Below, piece after piece: positions 46,695 through 58,149 of a stretch of DNA of 64,000 nucleotides. Numbering within the stretch: the first letter of the stretch is position 1; every line of letters starts with the position of its first letter. Source of the DNA: Thelephora terrestris (Eukaryota > Basidiomycota > Agaricomycetes > Thelephorales > Thelephoraceae); the NCBI GenBank assembly GCA_015956445.1, contig WIUZ02000006.1, positions 1-64,000 on the forward strand. Direction: 5' to 3'. Position numbers and translations under genes: made by a program. The notes beneath the pieces are model-generated. The model searched no databases, had not been told where the DNA came from, and saw nothing but the letters and a program-made list of their open reading frames with translations.

Positions 46695-47312
46695 TCAATC
46701 GAGATTGCGATAAGTTTTGCGTCGGCGGGGAGGGGCACGACCCAGCATGAGCTGGTCGCGCCCTTCAGCCATTCGGACGACCTCTCCGACCATGTTCCAC
46801 GCTAATTCGCCTGATTCACCCTTGCTCTTCTGCGCGTTTTTCAAGTTGATGCGCACTGGTTCTCCGGTCGGTCTCCAGGGAGCGGCTGGTCGATCGTACG
46901 TGAGATTCACCCAATCCTTTCGACACTTGGAAAGAGTGTGCAGATTCCGCGTTAACTTGTGGGGTAGTCCGCGGGAGATTGCAGAGCTGTATAGCAACGA
47001 AAGCGTGTTGTCCACTGTTGCGATTCGTTGAGTTCGAGAACAAATGTTGTAGGTGAACGCATTAGTCGACGTACTCCGGTTTTCCCATTCGTTCAGCCAT
47101 TCTTGAGCTTGAGCGGCGGCCCTAGTCCCGCCCTCCGTTGGCGAGGGATGTTGAACTTTCTGGGCCATTTGGGCCGCCATCTCGAACGTTGGCCTCCACG
47201 TGACGCGCAGCCTAGGCGTTGCTGGTCTGGCGTGTAAGACCGACGCTGAGCTTGCCCTCAAGACGAGTCGGTACAAACTCCTCAGCCCTGGGGAGAGTTG
47301 ATGATCGATCAT
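46695..47312 (-). CDS. LYR-motif protein, probably mitochondrial
   Basis: One intronless frame. I start it at the ATG at 47312 (MIDHQLSPGLRSLYRLVLRAS), because the LYR tripeptide and the following Arg/Ala-rich amphipathic helix then lie at the N terminus as in LYR pro-teins; an in-frame Met-rich extension to 47441 overlaps the divergent gene's start and is less likely. The protein has 205 residues. Helical segments follow (EMAAQMAQKVQ and TLSLLYSSAISRGLPHKL), then a basic C terminus (PPRRRKTYRNLD). LYR proteins act in mitochondria in Fe-S delivery or complex assembly together with acyl-carrier protein. I cannot name the subfamily. It is divergent from the dehydrogenase gene by about 108 bases. 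Confidence 0.6.
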   Translation of the reverse strand: MIDHQLSPGLRSLYRLVLRASSASVLHARPATPRLRVTWRPTFEMAAQMAQKVQHPSPTEGGTRAAAQAQEWLNEWENRSTSTNAFTYNICSRTQRIATVDNTLSLLYSSAISRGLPHKLTRNLHTLSKCRKDWVNLTYDRPAAPWRPTGEPVRINLKNAQKSKGESGELAWNMVGEVVRMAEGRDQLMLGRAPPRRRKTYRNLD

Positions 47313-47420
47313 AAGCGGAAAGGTGCGAATCACTGTGATGGTCATTGGTCGGATCATGTGAAATCGATCCCCCGGAGCCATCCCGTATCCTCTTCCGCTT
47401 CTTCCCCGACACGCTTGAGG
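47313..47420. promoter_or_regulatory. Compact divergent promoter, LYR protein / hydroxyacyl-CoA dehydrogenase
   Basis: About 108 bases separate the two start codons, so regulatory elements are probably shared. Both products are probably mitochondrial, which fits co-expression, but this is inference. No TATA box is visible. Confidence 0.4.
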
Positions 47421-48847
47421 ATGGCAGCTCCAATCATACACGGTGTTCGCACAGTCGGTGTGCTAGGTGCCGGGCAGATGGGTATGTCAAACTCGTGCCC
47501 AAATATGGGCGGGCGCTAACAACACCCGCAGGACTAGGCATCGCATACGTATCTGCCCTGCGAGCCAAAGTCCCGGTGCTCTTGCTGGACAAGTGAGTGC
47601 TGGTCGCTTCCCGTGCTAAATTCGTCTCTGAATGCACGCGAAGGTCTAAGGAGCAGGTTTCGAGTTCGTTGAAGTTCATGGATAAACTTCTGGCAAAGGA
47701 CGTTTCCAAGGGCAAAATCCAGGACATTGAAGCGAAGGAAGCTCGGGACCGAATCTCTGTTCTGGACTATGACTCCCATGGTATCGAGGGCTTCAGGGAT
47801 ACCGACATGGTAATCGAGGTGACTTCATCTATTCCGGTCCACGTGTGCTCTCCCTGATGATCTTCATAGGCTGTTTCAGAGAACATCCAACTCAAGAGGA
47901 CGTTATTCAAATCCATTTCAGAGGCTGTAAACCCAGACTGCATCATGGCGTCGAACACATCATCAATAAGCATCACAAAGATTGCTGCCGCGACCATTCC
48001 CGAGGGTGTATCCGCCAGCTCTGAGCAAGGTAGAAAGTACGCAGAACGTGTGGTTGGTCCGTCAAGCTTGCACTCCAAAAAGCTTTTAAACAATGTTCAC
48101 CCCCTTTCCGCAGGCTTACACTTCTTCAATCCCGTCCCCGTTATGGTATACTTCGCGCCGGTTCCCACGTTTTAGCTGAAGGTGCTAACTATCTCGCAGA
48201 AACTCGTGGAATTGATTGCTGCCCTGCAAACATCCCAATCAACTCTCGAAAGGGCAAGAGCTTTTGCCAGTGCCTGCGGGAAAGGTAACGTCCCGAACGC
48301 CGAGTTCATCATCGGCGTCGGTTATTACTAATCGCTGACAACCCCGCCGTTTCATGACAGAGGTCACGACGTCTCAGGATGTACCAGGCTTCGTTTCAAA
48401 CGCTGTACTGATGCCGTTCATCAACGAAGTGAGAACAAACTCGGTCACCGCGTGTGGTCATTACCTGACATCGTGAAGGCCATCATGACATTGGAAAAGG
48501 GGGTCGCAACGAAAGAAGACATCGACAAGACCCTGAGACTCGGAATGGCCCATCCGATGGGCCCTCTGCAACTTGGTAAGCGCCCTCCAGTCCGTCGAAG
48601 CACGAAATACGCATGCTCACTTGGGGTCACCTCGCTTAGCCGACTTGTGCGTGTGCTGTTGACATGCAAACTTTTACCGCTTAACTTCGAACCTAGTATT
48701 GGCCTGGACACTTGTCTAGCCATTCAGCAAACACTGTACCAAGGGACCGGGGATAGCAAGTACCGCCCATCGGTTCTTCTGGAACGCATGGTAGATGCCA
48801 AATGGTTAGGTAAGAAGAGCGGTAAGGGCTTCTACGATTATCAATAG
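47421..48847 (+). CDS. 3-hydroxyacyl-CoA (3-hydroxybutyryl-CoA) dehydrogenase
   Basis: About eight short exons. The Rossmann NAD site is at the start: VGVLGAGQMGLGIAYVSA, then VLLLDK at the end of the second strand. Next come IEAVSENIQLKRTLF, IMASNTSSISIT, the catalytic region GLHFFNPVPVMKLVELI with the conserved His, and the C-terminal domain with [38 protein letters not shown] and WLGKKSGKGFYDY. It oxidises 3-hydroxyacyl-CoA to 3-oxoacyl-CoA with NAD in fatty-acid or butyrate-type oxidation, in mitochondria or cytosol. Length and order match the single-domain enzyme rather than the trifunctional protein. The short intron-rich structure was checked by protein continuity. Confidence 0.92.
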
Positions 48848-49502
48848 CTTAAAGCATGTAGAAGAGGAGCCGCGGATAATGGAATTGTTGGGTTACTACG
48901 TTGGAGTAGATTGAAGGAAACCTACTTTATTTAATCATGCTGAGGAGGATACAGACAGAACTGAAGACAGCCTTGGCGGGCGTGATGCTCGAAAACTCCT
49001 TCGCCAGATTCAGCCTAGCATCGATGGTTGCGTTTAGCAAGAAAAGAGCGCTGTCGCCTCTTTTCCGTAGAAGGGTCTTCGAAACCGACATCGCACGCTG
49101 TGGTACACGAAAAAGCCGCGATCACGAACCGCCCAAATCCTAATCGCCGAACGAACGGCAAATGATTAGTTTCTCGCCACCGGTCACCAATGACTGGAAT
49201 CCTTCGTGTTCTTATAAAGCTTCCCGGTGCTCCAGCGTTTTCCAGAGCAAGGGCAGCCGCTCTCGACTACGCATTGCCCTTTGATTCACTGTGCCTGAGG
49301 CCACCCTCCGACGCACTCCTCAAGTTTGCCGATCAGATCGCTCTCAACTTGCGTCACTCTCATGCCGCGCACGGCCGCAGTCACGACCTCAAAGTATAAA
49401 GTGAATCCATCATCCTGGACTTTTTCTCGTCAGTCCGGGGACCTGTAGCCAGACACATATTCCACGACACTCGCCGTTTCTACCCTCATCCTCTCTCCCG
49501 CT
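48848..49502. other. Intergenic region upstream of P450 gene
   Basis: No gene is supported. A TATAAAG element at about 49395-49401 lies 100 bases upstream of the P450 ATG and is the likely TATA box. The open frames here are short and without motifs. Confidence 0.5.
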
Positions 49503-51823
49503 ATGTCGAACACCCTTCAATCCAAACTCCCACCTGGTCCGGCCTTCATCGTCAGTCATGTCCTTAGCTGGACAGCCGGTTACGCCACATCTGTCGCCGT
49601 TGTTCACATCGGGGCCAATGCGGTTGGCGCACATGTCTCTGTATGGGCAACCATCGCCGCGTCTGCCATCGCCCTCCCTATAATGGTCTATGTCCGAAGC
49701 GAATCGCGCTATCGGAGAGAGAAACGGTCTGCCGTGGCCCTTGGCGCAACGTTAGCACCAAATGTATCGGGGAAAAAGCCGCTCGGGATGGATATAATCT
49801 CCGCTTTAACGGAGGCGCACGACACGGGTTATATAGGTGAGCCGTGGATGTTTCATTGCACGGTATCTAAACCGAGGCTCGATTATGTAGGCGACGGAGT
49901 CGTTGACTGGACAACTAAACACGGTCAAACCATTGATATGCGTTATATGGGGGCCTCTCATGTTAGTCTCATGCGCCTTCGGTGTCACCCGCGAGCGCGG
50001 CTGAAAGAAATCACAGATTTTGACGTTGGAACCGCAGTACATCAAGGTAAGAGGCGAGATCATACGGAGCGACATGAATTTTCACCTGCAACCTCCAAAG
50101 ATTGTTCTGTCTACAGGTTTCGAAGATTATGAGAAGGGCGAAGTGTTTAGGGACGTCTGGGGATCGCTGCTTGGTACAGGGGTCTTTAATTCGGATGGTG
50201 AGCTCCCATCTCCACCGTTCTCGAGTAGTATCTGACACCTTCTTCAGGGGAAATGTGGAAGTGAGTCAACGCTCGAGCCTTGAATGGGACGCGTGACTCA
50301 ACCGTTGAACCCTACCCAAGGTTCCACAGATCCATAACCCGTCCGTTCTTCAGTAGGGATAGAATCAGTGACTTCGAAATCTTCGATCGTCATGCGGACT
50401 TGGCGATCTCCAAACTCAAAGAGCGATCCAGGCAAGGGATTGCCGTTAATATCCAAGACCTCTTATCCAGGTTCACTATGGACACAGCGACAGAGTTTTT
50501 ATTTGGCCAAGACGTGAAAAGTCTATCCGGCGAACTACCGTATCCATCCACGTATGAAGGTCACGTAACCCTGCGGGGCCACCCTTCAGACAAGTTCACT
50601 ACTGCTTTCACTCGAGCCCAGGAATGCACTTTCCCCCGCGGATTCCTTGGGAAAGCCTGGCGCTTATTCGAGTTCTGGGAGGACAAGGTTGCAACTCAGA
50701 GGGGGATAACGAATGAGTTCATTGATCCCCTCGTCCACGAGGCATTGCAGAAGAAGAGAAACGCCAAGGAAGCTCATGAGGCTGGCGATGATGATGATGA
50801 AACATTGCTTGACCACCTCGTAAAGCAGACGGAAGGTGCGAAAAACTCCTTGCAAATAAATGACCTGCTATCGTACTCAAGGAAGACACAGATTTTGACA
50901 TTATCAGGGATGAAGCATTGAACATCTTGTTGGCCGGACGTGATACTGTAAGTGATGCCGTTGGGTTAATTATCACTGAGGCGTACTCAACCCGTTCCTG
51001 GAAGACTGCTTCCTTGGCTACCTTCGTTATGACGATGCTGGCTGACCACCCACATGTCCTCGCTCGTCTCCGGGAGGAGGTGTCGAATACTCTCGGGCCC
51101 AACGGCAAAGTAAACCACGAAAATGTGAGGGAGATGAAATACCTCCGAGCGGTCTTGAATGGTAGGCACTTTTTAGCATCCTAACGTTGATCCAAGTTAA
51201 CTTGCTGCAGAGACTTTGAGGTTGTATCCAAGTGTGTACGTACCAATACTCACCTCTGCTCTCATCACGAAGCTGAGAAGATGATTACAGTCCATGGAAT
51301 GTCAGATCCACCAAGAAAGACGTTGTCTGGCCGGGGCTTAATGGAGAGAAGCCGGTCTACGTTCCGGGTGGTACGCAAATTCATTATTTGCCCTGGTTGT
51401 TTCAACGAAGAAAGGATCTCTGGGGCCCCGATGGTGAGCTCCTATTCGCTCCCGCAACCCGCCCCCAGTAATGACATTCGCTCGACAGCGGAAGAATTCG
51501 ATCCTGACCGGTTCTTGGACGAACGAGTCAAGAAGTACCTCGTTGTGGACCCTTTTATCTTCCTCCCGTTCAATGCCGGGCCGCGAATTTGTCTCGGACA
51601 ACAATTCGCGTACAACGAAACGTCCGTGATAGTCGTTCGTCTGGTTCAAGCTTTTAAAGGAATATCGCTGGACATGGACTCGAATCCGGAATCTAAGCCG
51701 CCTGCTGCGTGGGCGTTGGGTGAAGGGAGGAGGACCGTTGAGAAGGTTTGGGTCAGGTCTGACGTGACTTTGTATTCGAATGGCGGTGTTTGGGTTAAGA
51801 TGCAGGAGGCTGACACTGAATAA
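49503..51823 (+). CDS. Cytochrome P450, CYP63-like
   Basis: About 12 exons with all phases matching where checked. Two N-terminal hydrophobic segments ([20 protein letters not shown] and [18 protein letters not shown]) give a membrane anchor of the endoplasmic reticulum. P450 marks: [15 protein letters not shown] (helix C, partly from a 13-base exon at 50248-50260), ILLAGRDT then TASLATFV (helix I, AGxDT), [12 protein letters not shown] (ExxR), DPDRFLDER and the haem loop [20 protein letters not shown] with the Cys ligand. The order and the [15 protein letters not shown] segment resemble the basidiomycete CYP63 family, which oxidises alkanes, fatty acids and aromatic xenobiotics. No partner reductase or cluster genes lie nearby. 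It appears intact. Confidence 0.9.
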
Positions 51824-53734
51824 GCGGGTGAGAACGTGAACGCCGCGTAGGGTTGACGACGTGTACGAGTGAGAGTACTTGTAGGTGTGTATAGTACTTA
51901 GCATAATCTTTATGTATTCGGGTACCTAGATTCCATGATTTTTCTTCAATCCCTCTGGCGCCTGCCGGCCACCGCATCATTTCTCCAAGCTCTCTCCCAG
52001 CTCTCTCCTCAATGCCCCTCCGTTCTCGAACACTCTTTGGTATTGAACCTGAGAGCTGTGACATGACTGCACGAGCGAAGATAGCGCCTTCTCGCGACAC
52101 CTGTGTGTAAATTGTAGCTTTTGCCGCCATGCATCTCGGAGGTTTTCAAACCTCTGATCCCGGTACAAAGACGCATGGTTTTGACTGACCCTGCGCCAGC
52201 TCATCTTCTTTTCAGCCAGTGGAAACCGCGAGGGGCCAAATTCTTCGGATCGATTACGCCGGGAAAACCAGGCAGAAACGCAGGTGTTACTGGGCTGTTA
52301 TGCTCTCATCCCCTTCCCTTCGTCGAGTTCCGTTTTTTTACCTCTCCGGCGTTCATTGCCGCGGCTGCTAGGGCCCAGGGAATCATCTGCCTAGTGCGTT
52401 CTAGGTGTCCACTGTGTATGACGTTTCTCAGTCGACCGTTATGTTCCTTTGAACGGGCACCTGTAGGAGCCAACGGGACGGAGACAGTCGCGAGGCATCT
52501 TCGTGGTCAGCCGTGGTCACGGGGAAAGCATTTGGGCGGTGTATTGGTTCCGTCCACATCTCTCCCTATCCCGTCGTCCGGTGTAACGACTCAACGTCGA
52601 CCGACGTTCAGCGCAGTGCGGCTATCCCTCTGTCGCGTGACGTCACCACCCAAGACGACGTCCGGGGTAACCCCTTCTGCCACCGTCCACCCTTCACTCG
52701 ATATTCCGTCTCCCATCGACTCAACGAGTACAGTGACACTGACACTACCACATCACCTCTATCTGTACTTCATGCACACAGTATTTTTACACCATCCAAA
52801 GCCAAAGCGGCCCAAGCATGATAATACCACGACTGCTGCCAATCGCAGCCGGTCCTCCGGCCCACCTGCCACACACTTCCTGTTTACGGTTACCCTCGAA
52901 CGGTCACCGGTAAAAGCTCAAGGCTACATGAATCAATGGGAACTTGCTCCCATCCAAAGCTGAAGATTCATAGTAAATGGAACAGAGCGCTGATCATCGT
53001 TTCACGGGAAAGCATGAACCCCTCAACCAATAGAATGGGTACGTATAACCCATCCCAAGTTAGATCAATGACAATCATAGGGGCAGATTCTGAATGAAGC
53101 CTAATATAACGCTCATGCCTCCAGCGACCTAGTCCCAGTATCGATACTGGCATTATGACAAGGGGCGCTTGGCACAGCCTCTCTCGTAACCATCATTTCG
53201 AAACATACCGTGGACTCCGAGACTTGCGCGTGGTCCCCTCCTGGCTTGGTCGCGTAGGTAGCTACGTAGGGGAGCGACCGATCACGGCACTCAACGGTTC
53301 TATTGGGGGATCAACATGAGGCGGCACGGCGCACGACCCTCTCCACGGCCGGTACAACACTCACCCGCGTCAACTTCATTACACAACCGATTGGTAAGTT
53401 TCTTACACTGCGACACCGGCGGCTACGGCATATCTTAGTTTCCTGATAAGGAGGCGTGATGGGTGATTGAATGCCTTTGTTCACTTTAGCGAAAAACAGT
53501 CCGAGTTTATTTGCGCACGTCTCTATGATCCTCCTGACCGCCCCGTCAGACCCCGTCATCTACGACCCAATCGATTGGAAAATTGTCGGAGCGGACGGGC
53601 ACCCGTGCCTTAACATCACGGCCTGTTCCTATGATCATAAGCGGAGAAAAAAAGCACAAACCGAATATGGTTCTCCCGCTGGACCATTGATGGACACGGA
53701 GGTTTGTGCGGGCCATGGGTCAACTTACGTGGGG
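51824..53734. other. 2-kb stretch without a recognisable gene
   Basis: The plus frame 52121-52963 is open for 280 codons but starts without an ATG, is Pro/Ser/Thr-rich and has overlapping minus-strand frames, so I treat it as chance or a relic. Nothing else can be supported up to the TATA box of the methyltransferase gene. Confidence 0.4.
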
Positions 53735-53743
53735 TATATATAA
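53735..53743 (+). promoter_or_regulatory. Putative TATA box of methyltransferase gene
   Basis: TATATATAA lies about 150 bases upstream of the methyltransferase ATG at 53889 and is the best TATA match in the preceding 2 kb. Confidence 0.45.
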
Positions 53744-53888
53744 CGCAAGTGTCGATCCATCTGTGGGGTTTTGCTCACCCCGTCGTCCCCGCCGCAAAAC
53801 CTGAACGGTACCTTATCGCCAGCCCACTACTCACCCCGGTCAAATCGTAACATCCATCCGGTCCCAGCGTCACAACCTGCGAGAAGAT

Positions 53889-55844
53889 ATGATCCAACGC
53901 AAAGGCTCACTCTCCCGCTTACTATCATCAGCATCGATGTCCAGGTTCGGAAAGGAGGAGACGGAGAAAGAACCAGTCATCAGGGACACAATGCGGCTAC
54001 CGCGTCGGAGAACTTCCACCGTTCGAGTCACCTTCAACGGAGATTCCAGTGACTCTGAGCAGCATTCGCCAACTTTGCGTCCATCGGCCACGGCTTCAGC
54101 ACAGTTGCGCCGCCTGACATCAAAGACGGGCCTTAAATCTCTCGATTCCTCCTCAAACTCCTCACTCCGGTCGTTTTCCAAGAGATCATCGGAATTTTAT
54201 GCCTTACACCCACGACCGAAGAACACCTTCCGGTCGAAAGCCCCGAAACCGCTCAAACTAGATGAAAGAAATACCGCAATTTATATCGAGCAACCCCCCA
54301 GCAGCCGAGAAGCAACCTCACCTTCCTATGAAGAACAATTTCGTCGACGGCGGGGTGACCTACTTCACCGCCTGGGCCAGTCAGTTCCCTATATGCAAGC
54401 CTACGATCCTACGAGCCTCCAGTGGTGAGTACTCCGCTGGAATGAACGCGACTTTGATAACCCACTCACTCCTGTATAGTGATGCCCTAACCACGCGACT
54501 GTTAGAGTACCTTTGTGAACCGGGCACTCCCTGTTTTTACAAATTCAAGAACAGAAGTGCAATAATGACGGTCCTCGACTTGGGTTGCGGGCCCCAGTTA
54601 CGGTGGGCGATTACCGCAGCGCATCTCTGGCCAAACGCGAAGGTCATCGGAATAGACTGTATCTGTCCCAACCCGGACGTTCAGATCCCAAGCAACGTCG
54701 AGTTCCTGGAGGGAAATTTGTGAGCGACCATCTTGTGATCGCTGGCCGTCGAAAACTGACTCATTTTGCGATCTACAGCTTGGATGGGTTACCGACGATC
54801 AAAACTGGGTCGGTAGACTTTGTCCGAATGTCTTGCCTTGGGACTTCTATCCCAAAAGCGGAGTGGCCCGTAGTCTTGACTGAGGTCCGTCGCGTTCTAA
54901 AGACCGGCGGTGCCATCGAGATCATCGACGACGAGCTGGTCCAAGTGTACCCGAAATACTCCCCCAATATCGAGACCCCGGAGTTGAAAGAACGCATGTC
55001 TCGTGTATCCACCGAAGTCAGAGACCAGTTCGATGGCTCGCATCCTATCGATCGATATTTCAAGCGGATGCTGGTGGAGAAATATGGGATGCCGGAGACG
55101 CCATATAGGACGATCGACACCGCGATGGAGATTGTCTTTGGAGCGAACGACAAGAAACACTTCCGAGTAGAACTACCGTCGCCCAGTTTCAAGATCGTCG
55201 AGACCGAAGAGACACGACGGGGCGGAAACCCGTTCCAGGGCTTCCGGGGTAAGAGGAATACGGGACTGTTTGCCCCTTACCACACTCCAGTAAAGGCCCA
55301 ACGACTTCTGGGCTTGGACAATCTGTCCGTGGGAGAAAGGACTAGCGAGCCATTCCTCGTCTTCTACCCTCATGGATTGTGTCACTTGGATGCGTCGGAA
55401 GTTAGGATGGCCGCATGCGGGACCATGCATAAGGTCCTCAGTTGTAGGGCATCCTTAATCGACTTCATCGTCGGTTCAAGTGCGGAGGGCGAGGAATTGG
55501 ATGAAGTAACAAACATGCTATGGGCGTATGAAAGGTGTGTCCCAAACTTTTATGGTATACTGAATCTTTCCTCATCGTCTCTTGCGCCTAGATTCCACGA
55601 GAAGGTGCTGAACCTCCCTGACGATGACTGGAACGACCTTGACGGGGAGCATAAGGAGTCTCCGAAGGAAACGCCAACGATTTATCGAACATCGTCGGAC
55701 TCGCATGATTCTGGATATTCCTCTCAGTCGTCCGGCACGGTCAAGGCGGGAAAAGGAAAGGGACCTCCCACGTGGTTCACCTCGGACAACGATGACTCCA
55801 CCTTGGTGAGATGTTTCCGGGTCTTCCACGCCACGAAAGTGTAG
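53889..55844 (+). CDS. SAM-dependent methyltransferase
   Basis: Four exons (53889-54424, 54480-54719, 54779-55534, 55592-55844) sum to 595 codons. The N-terminal 160 residues are disordered, Ser/Arg-rich and basic. The class I fold starts at about residue 210: VLDLGCGPQLRWAI (motif I, the GxGxG-like SAM site), KVIGIDCICP (acidic end of the second strand), NVEFLEGNFLDGLP, then SVDFVRM and EVRRVLKTGGAIEIIDDEL (motifs II-III). A basidiomycete-type C-terminal extension (HFRVELPSPSF, LWAYERFHEK) follows, with a Ser/Gly-rich tail. The substrate is unknown. The third intron (57 bases) is divisible by three and free of in-frame stops. Confidence 0.82.
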
Positions 55845-56378
55845 TCCCGTGCAGATAGGCAGCTGTGCCACCTCGTCCATCGTACCTTCGATCCCTCCTC
55901 GCTCCTCGCAGCCTGCCACTGTTTGATGTTTTGATGGTCATACCAAGCTTCACTCCCTTCTCCGCGCTTTCTGCTTGCCACTTTTCGGATATTCTGACCT
56001 GTCGTTGCATGTTGTCGTTCGCTTTGCTGTGTTTTTAGGGTGTACTCTGTAGATCTTCATTCCATCACGATGTATAGCAACCATAATTCACGACCTCCCC
56101 CGATGTACCAATAGATGCCAAGAAGAACTGCATGAGGGTGTGTGGCTATGCATCAACATCCGTCTCATCTCTTCACCCAGCCAACTCTCGGTCAGGGCGC
56201 TGCCTTAAATGATGAAACGCGAATCGGATCTTTCCGAAGCTGCTGCTTTAAAATGTGATCTATCTGCGCCGCGAGTTTCGGTGACCCGGAGTCCCCTTCG
56301 CCCCCTCCCCGCCTTCAGCGTTCCAATAGCTGGTCTCCCTTTTTTCCCCTTTCCCTACGACCCTTAAGTTATATTCTA
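55845..56378. other. Intergenic, no supported gene
   Basis: Contains the methyltransferase 3' region and the upstream part of the membrane-protein gene. Minus-strand frames here are antisense to the preceding exon and show no motif. Confidence 0.5.
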
Positions 56379-57518
56379 ATGGTTTATTTGTTCTCCGCGA
56401 GCCATTATCCTGCTGGTCGGGAAGTCAAGCCTCGTGACCAGCCAGTGACAGATGGTGACCGCAATTTCTCTCTGAATGTAGTGCAAGAGTGCTAAGGTGG
56501 TCTATGGTGGACAGTTAGGCAGGTTTCTGATGCGAATGGGCCTTCACCAACCGCGAACGATCTTGGAGTCCCCGCGTCGAGCAACGGTCTTAGCCCTACA
56601 CCAATACCGACTGATTACTTTGTGCCATCATCAGCGCTGAAGTGAGTTTTTGTTCCGCCAGCTCGAGATACAAAAGATATTGATGGATTCATTCCGCCCT
56701 TCCGTTCCACTCTAGCCACCCACAGCCCTGGACTACCCAGACCCCTGCTCCCTCTTCGACGATCGTCTCAACGCCCAACTTACCGGTCTCATCCTCCGTC
56801 ACTTTGTCCACTGGCACGCTCCAGCCTACTCCTACGGCGGTGTCGATTAAGGGCGGAGCTTTGTCGTGAGTCTACCGGATGTCTTTACTTTGCAACTGAG
56901 ACTGATCCTTGACGTAGGACGAGTTCGAGCAATAAAAAGTATATCATCGGCGGTGCGGTTGGAGGTGGTGTACTGGCCCTGATCCTCCTCGCATGCCTCT
57001 TATTCTGCTGCTGCAAACGCCGCCGCAAGAGGGATCTCGAACGCTCCGATCATGGACATCCTGAGGGACAACCCGGCTATGGTCAATTCGATTGCTGCAG
57101 CCATGGGACCTGCAACAGAAATGGCGGGCAACCTCAGATGGAACAGAAGACCCCGCTGAAGCCGTTCATCCTCAAGTCGGATCCTGTGGCCCCAAACTCT
57201 AAAGGAAGTCTACAGCCACAACATGTGTCCTTCAACCGGAGGGATTCTGGCGGGAGCCAGGAATCCGTCGGGTCGGACGCTAGCACCGAAACCATGTGCT
57301 CGTACGGTTCGGGAGGTTCTCAGCGTGGCAAGAGAAGATCACAGAAGAGGCCACCACCTCTGAAATTGACTTCTTTGGTCACCCCCGTCGTTAACGGTCC
57401 ACAAGACAATCCGCGTAGAAGGGTCGACGGTTCTTCACTCCAGAACCCGCATGAGATCCCTGCGATTGTTGTAGACCCGCCTCAATCTAGGACCCCCGAC
57501 AGGGTGAGGCGATCCTAG
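56379..57518 (+). CDS. Single-pass membrane protein with Ser/Thr-rich ectodomain
   Basis: Four exons (56379-56477, 56523-56641, 56716-56865, 56918-57518) sum to 323 codons. The N-terminal 120 residues are Ser/Thr/Pro-rich (STIVSTPNLPVSSSVTLS), the pattern of an O-glycosylated outer part. A strong transmembrane helix follows (YIIGGAVGGGVLALILLACL) and ends in LFCCCKRRRKRD, so the C terminus should face the cytosol; the Cys triplet could be acylated. The cytosolic part is disordered and ends PPQSRTPDRVRRS. This design recalls Mid2/Wsc-like or SKG6-like membrane sensors of fungi. No signal peptide is clear at the chosen ATG (MVYLFSASHYPAG), so the first exon is the least certain part. Confidence 0.6.
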
Positions 57519-58149
57519 CGTGCGTTGCTCTTCAGTTTCTCATCTCTGGTTGGTGCTGACATGAATCTTCAGCTTTTGGACTGACAATTTTGCGTAAATA
57601 TGGTGCTAACCCGTCATAGTTATTCCGACCTTTCACGAACTGTTCTTGACGACGCTGAGGGAGGCGTTGTTTGTCTCATTTTTGGTGTGGGGGAATGGGT
57701 CCTTGTTTCTCGTAGCTCTTTGCGATGAAGGAATAAATTCTTTTCCACGATCCGATGTAACCATTGTCTGTTCATACTCGTTTCTTTTGCTGTTTTATAA
57801 TGCTGAGACAGTTTGCGAATGTTTTTGCGAGTACGCGTACCGTCTCTTAGGATGCCTTCTTAACACTTCCTCATCGTTGATCGCCTCGAGGGGGTCAATG
57901 TCTTCTGGGCCTCTGGTAGACTTCGGTTGGATTTCCCCTGAACGATCTCGAAGGAACTCGAGTGTGTGACTAAGGAACTGCGGCTGACGCGTCCACCGCA
58001 GCGGCCTTCCACGCGCCGCGACTTATATTAGACCGCGATCGGGCCGCTGAGCCTCTGATTTGGCAGATCACCGCCCAGCCACACCCCCTTCCTCCAAACC
58101 ACCTTCACACTCATCCTCGTATACCTGAGCCTGGTAGACCCACGATACC
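57519..58149. other. Intergenic, no supported gene
   Basis: A plus frame at 57646-57969 is hydrophobic in part but begins without convincing context and has no motif. A C-rich leader (58060-58140) precedes the WSS1 ATG. No gene is supported. Confidence 0.45.

Noticed and set aside
52121-52963. Plus-strand open frame of 280 codons
   Set aside because: It has no ATG at its start, is low-complexity (Pro/Ser/Thr), shows no motif and overlaps other frames. Long open frames without stops arise by chance in C-rich DNA.
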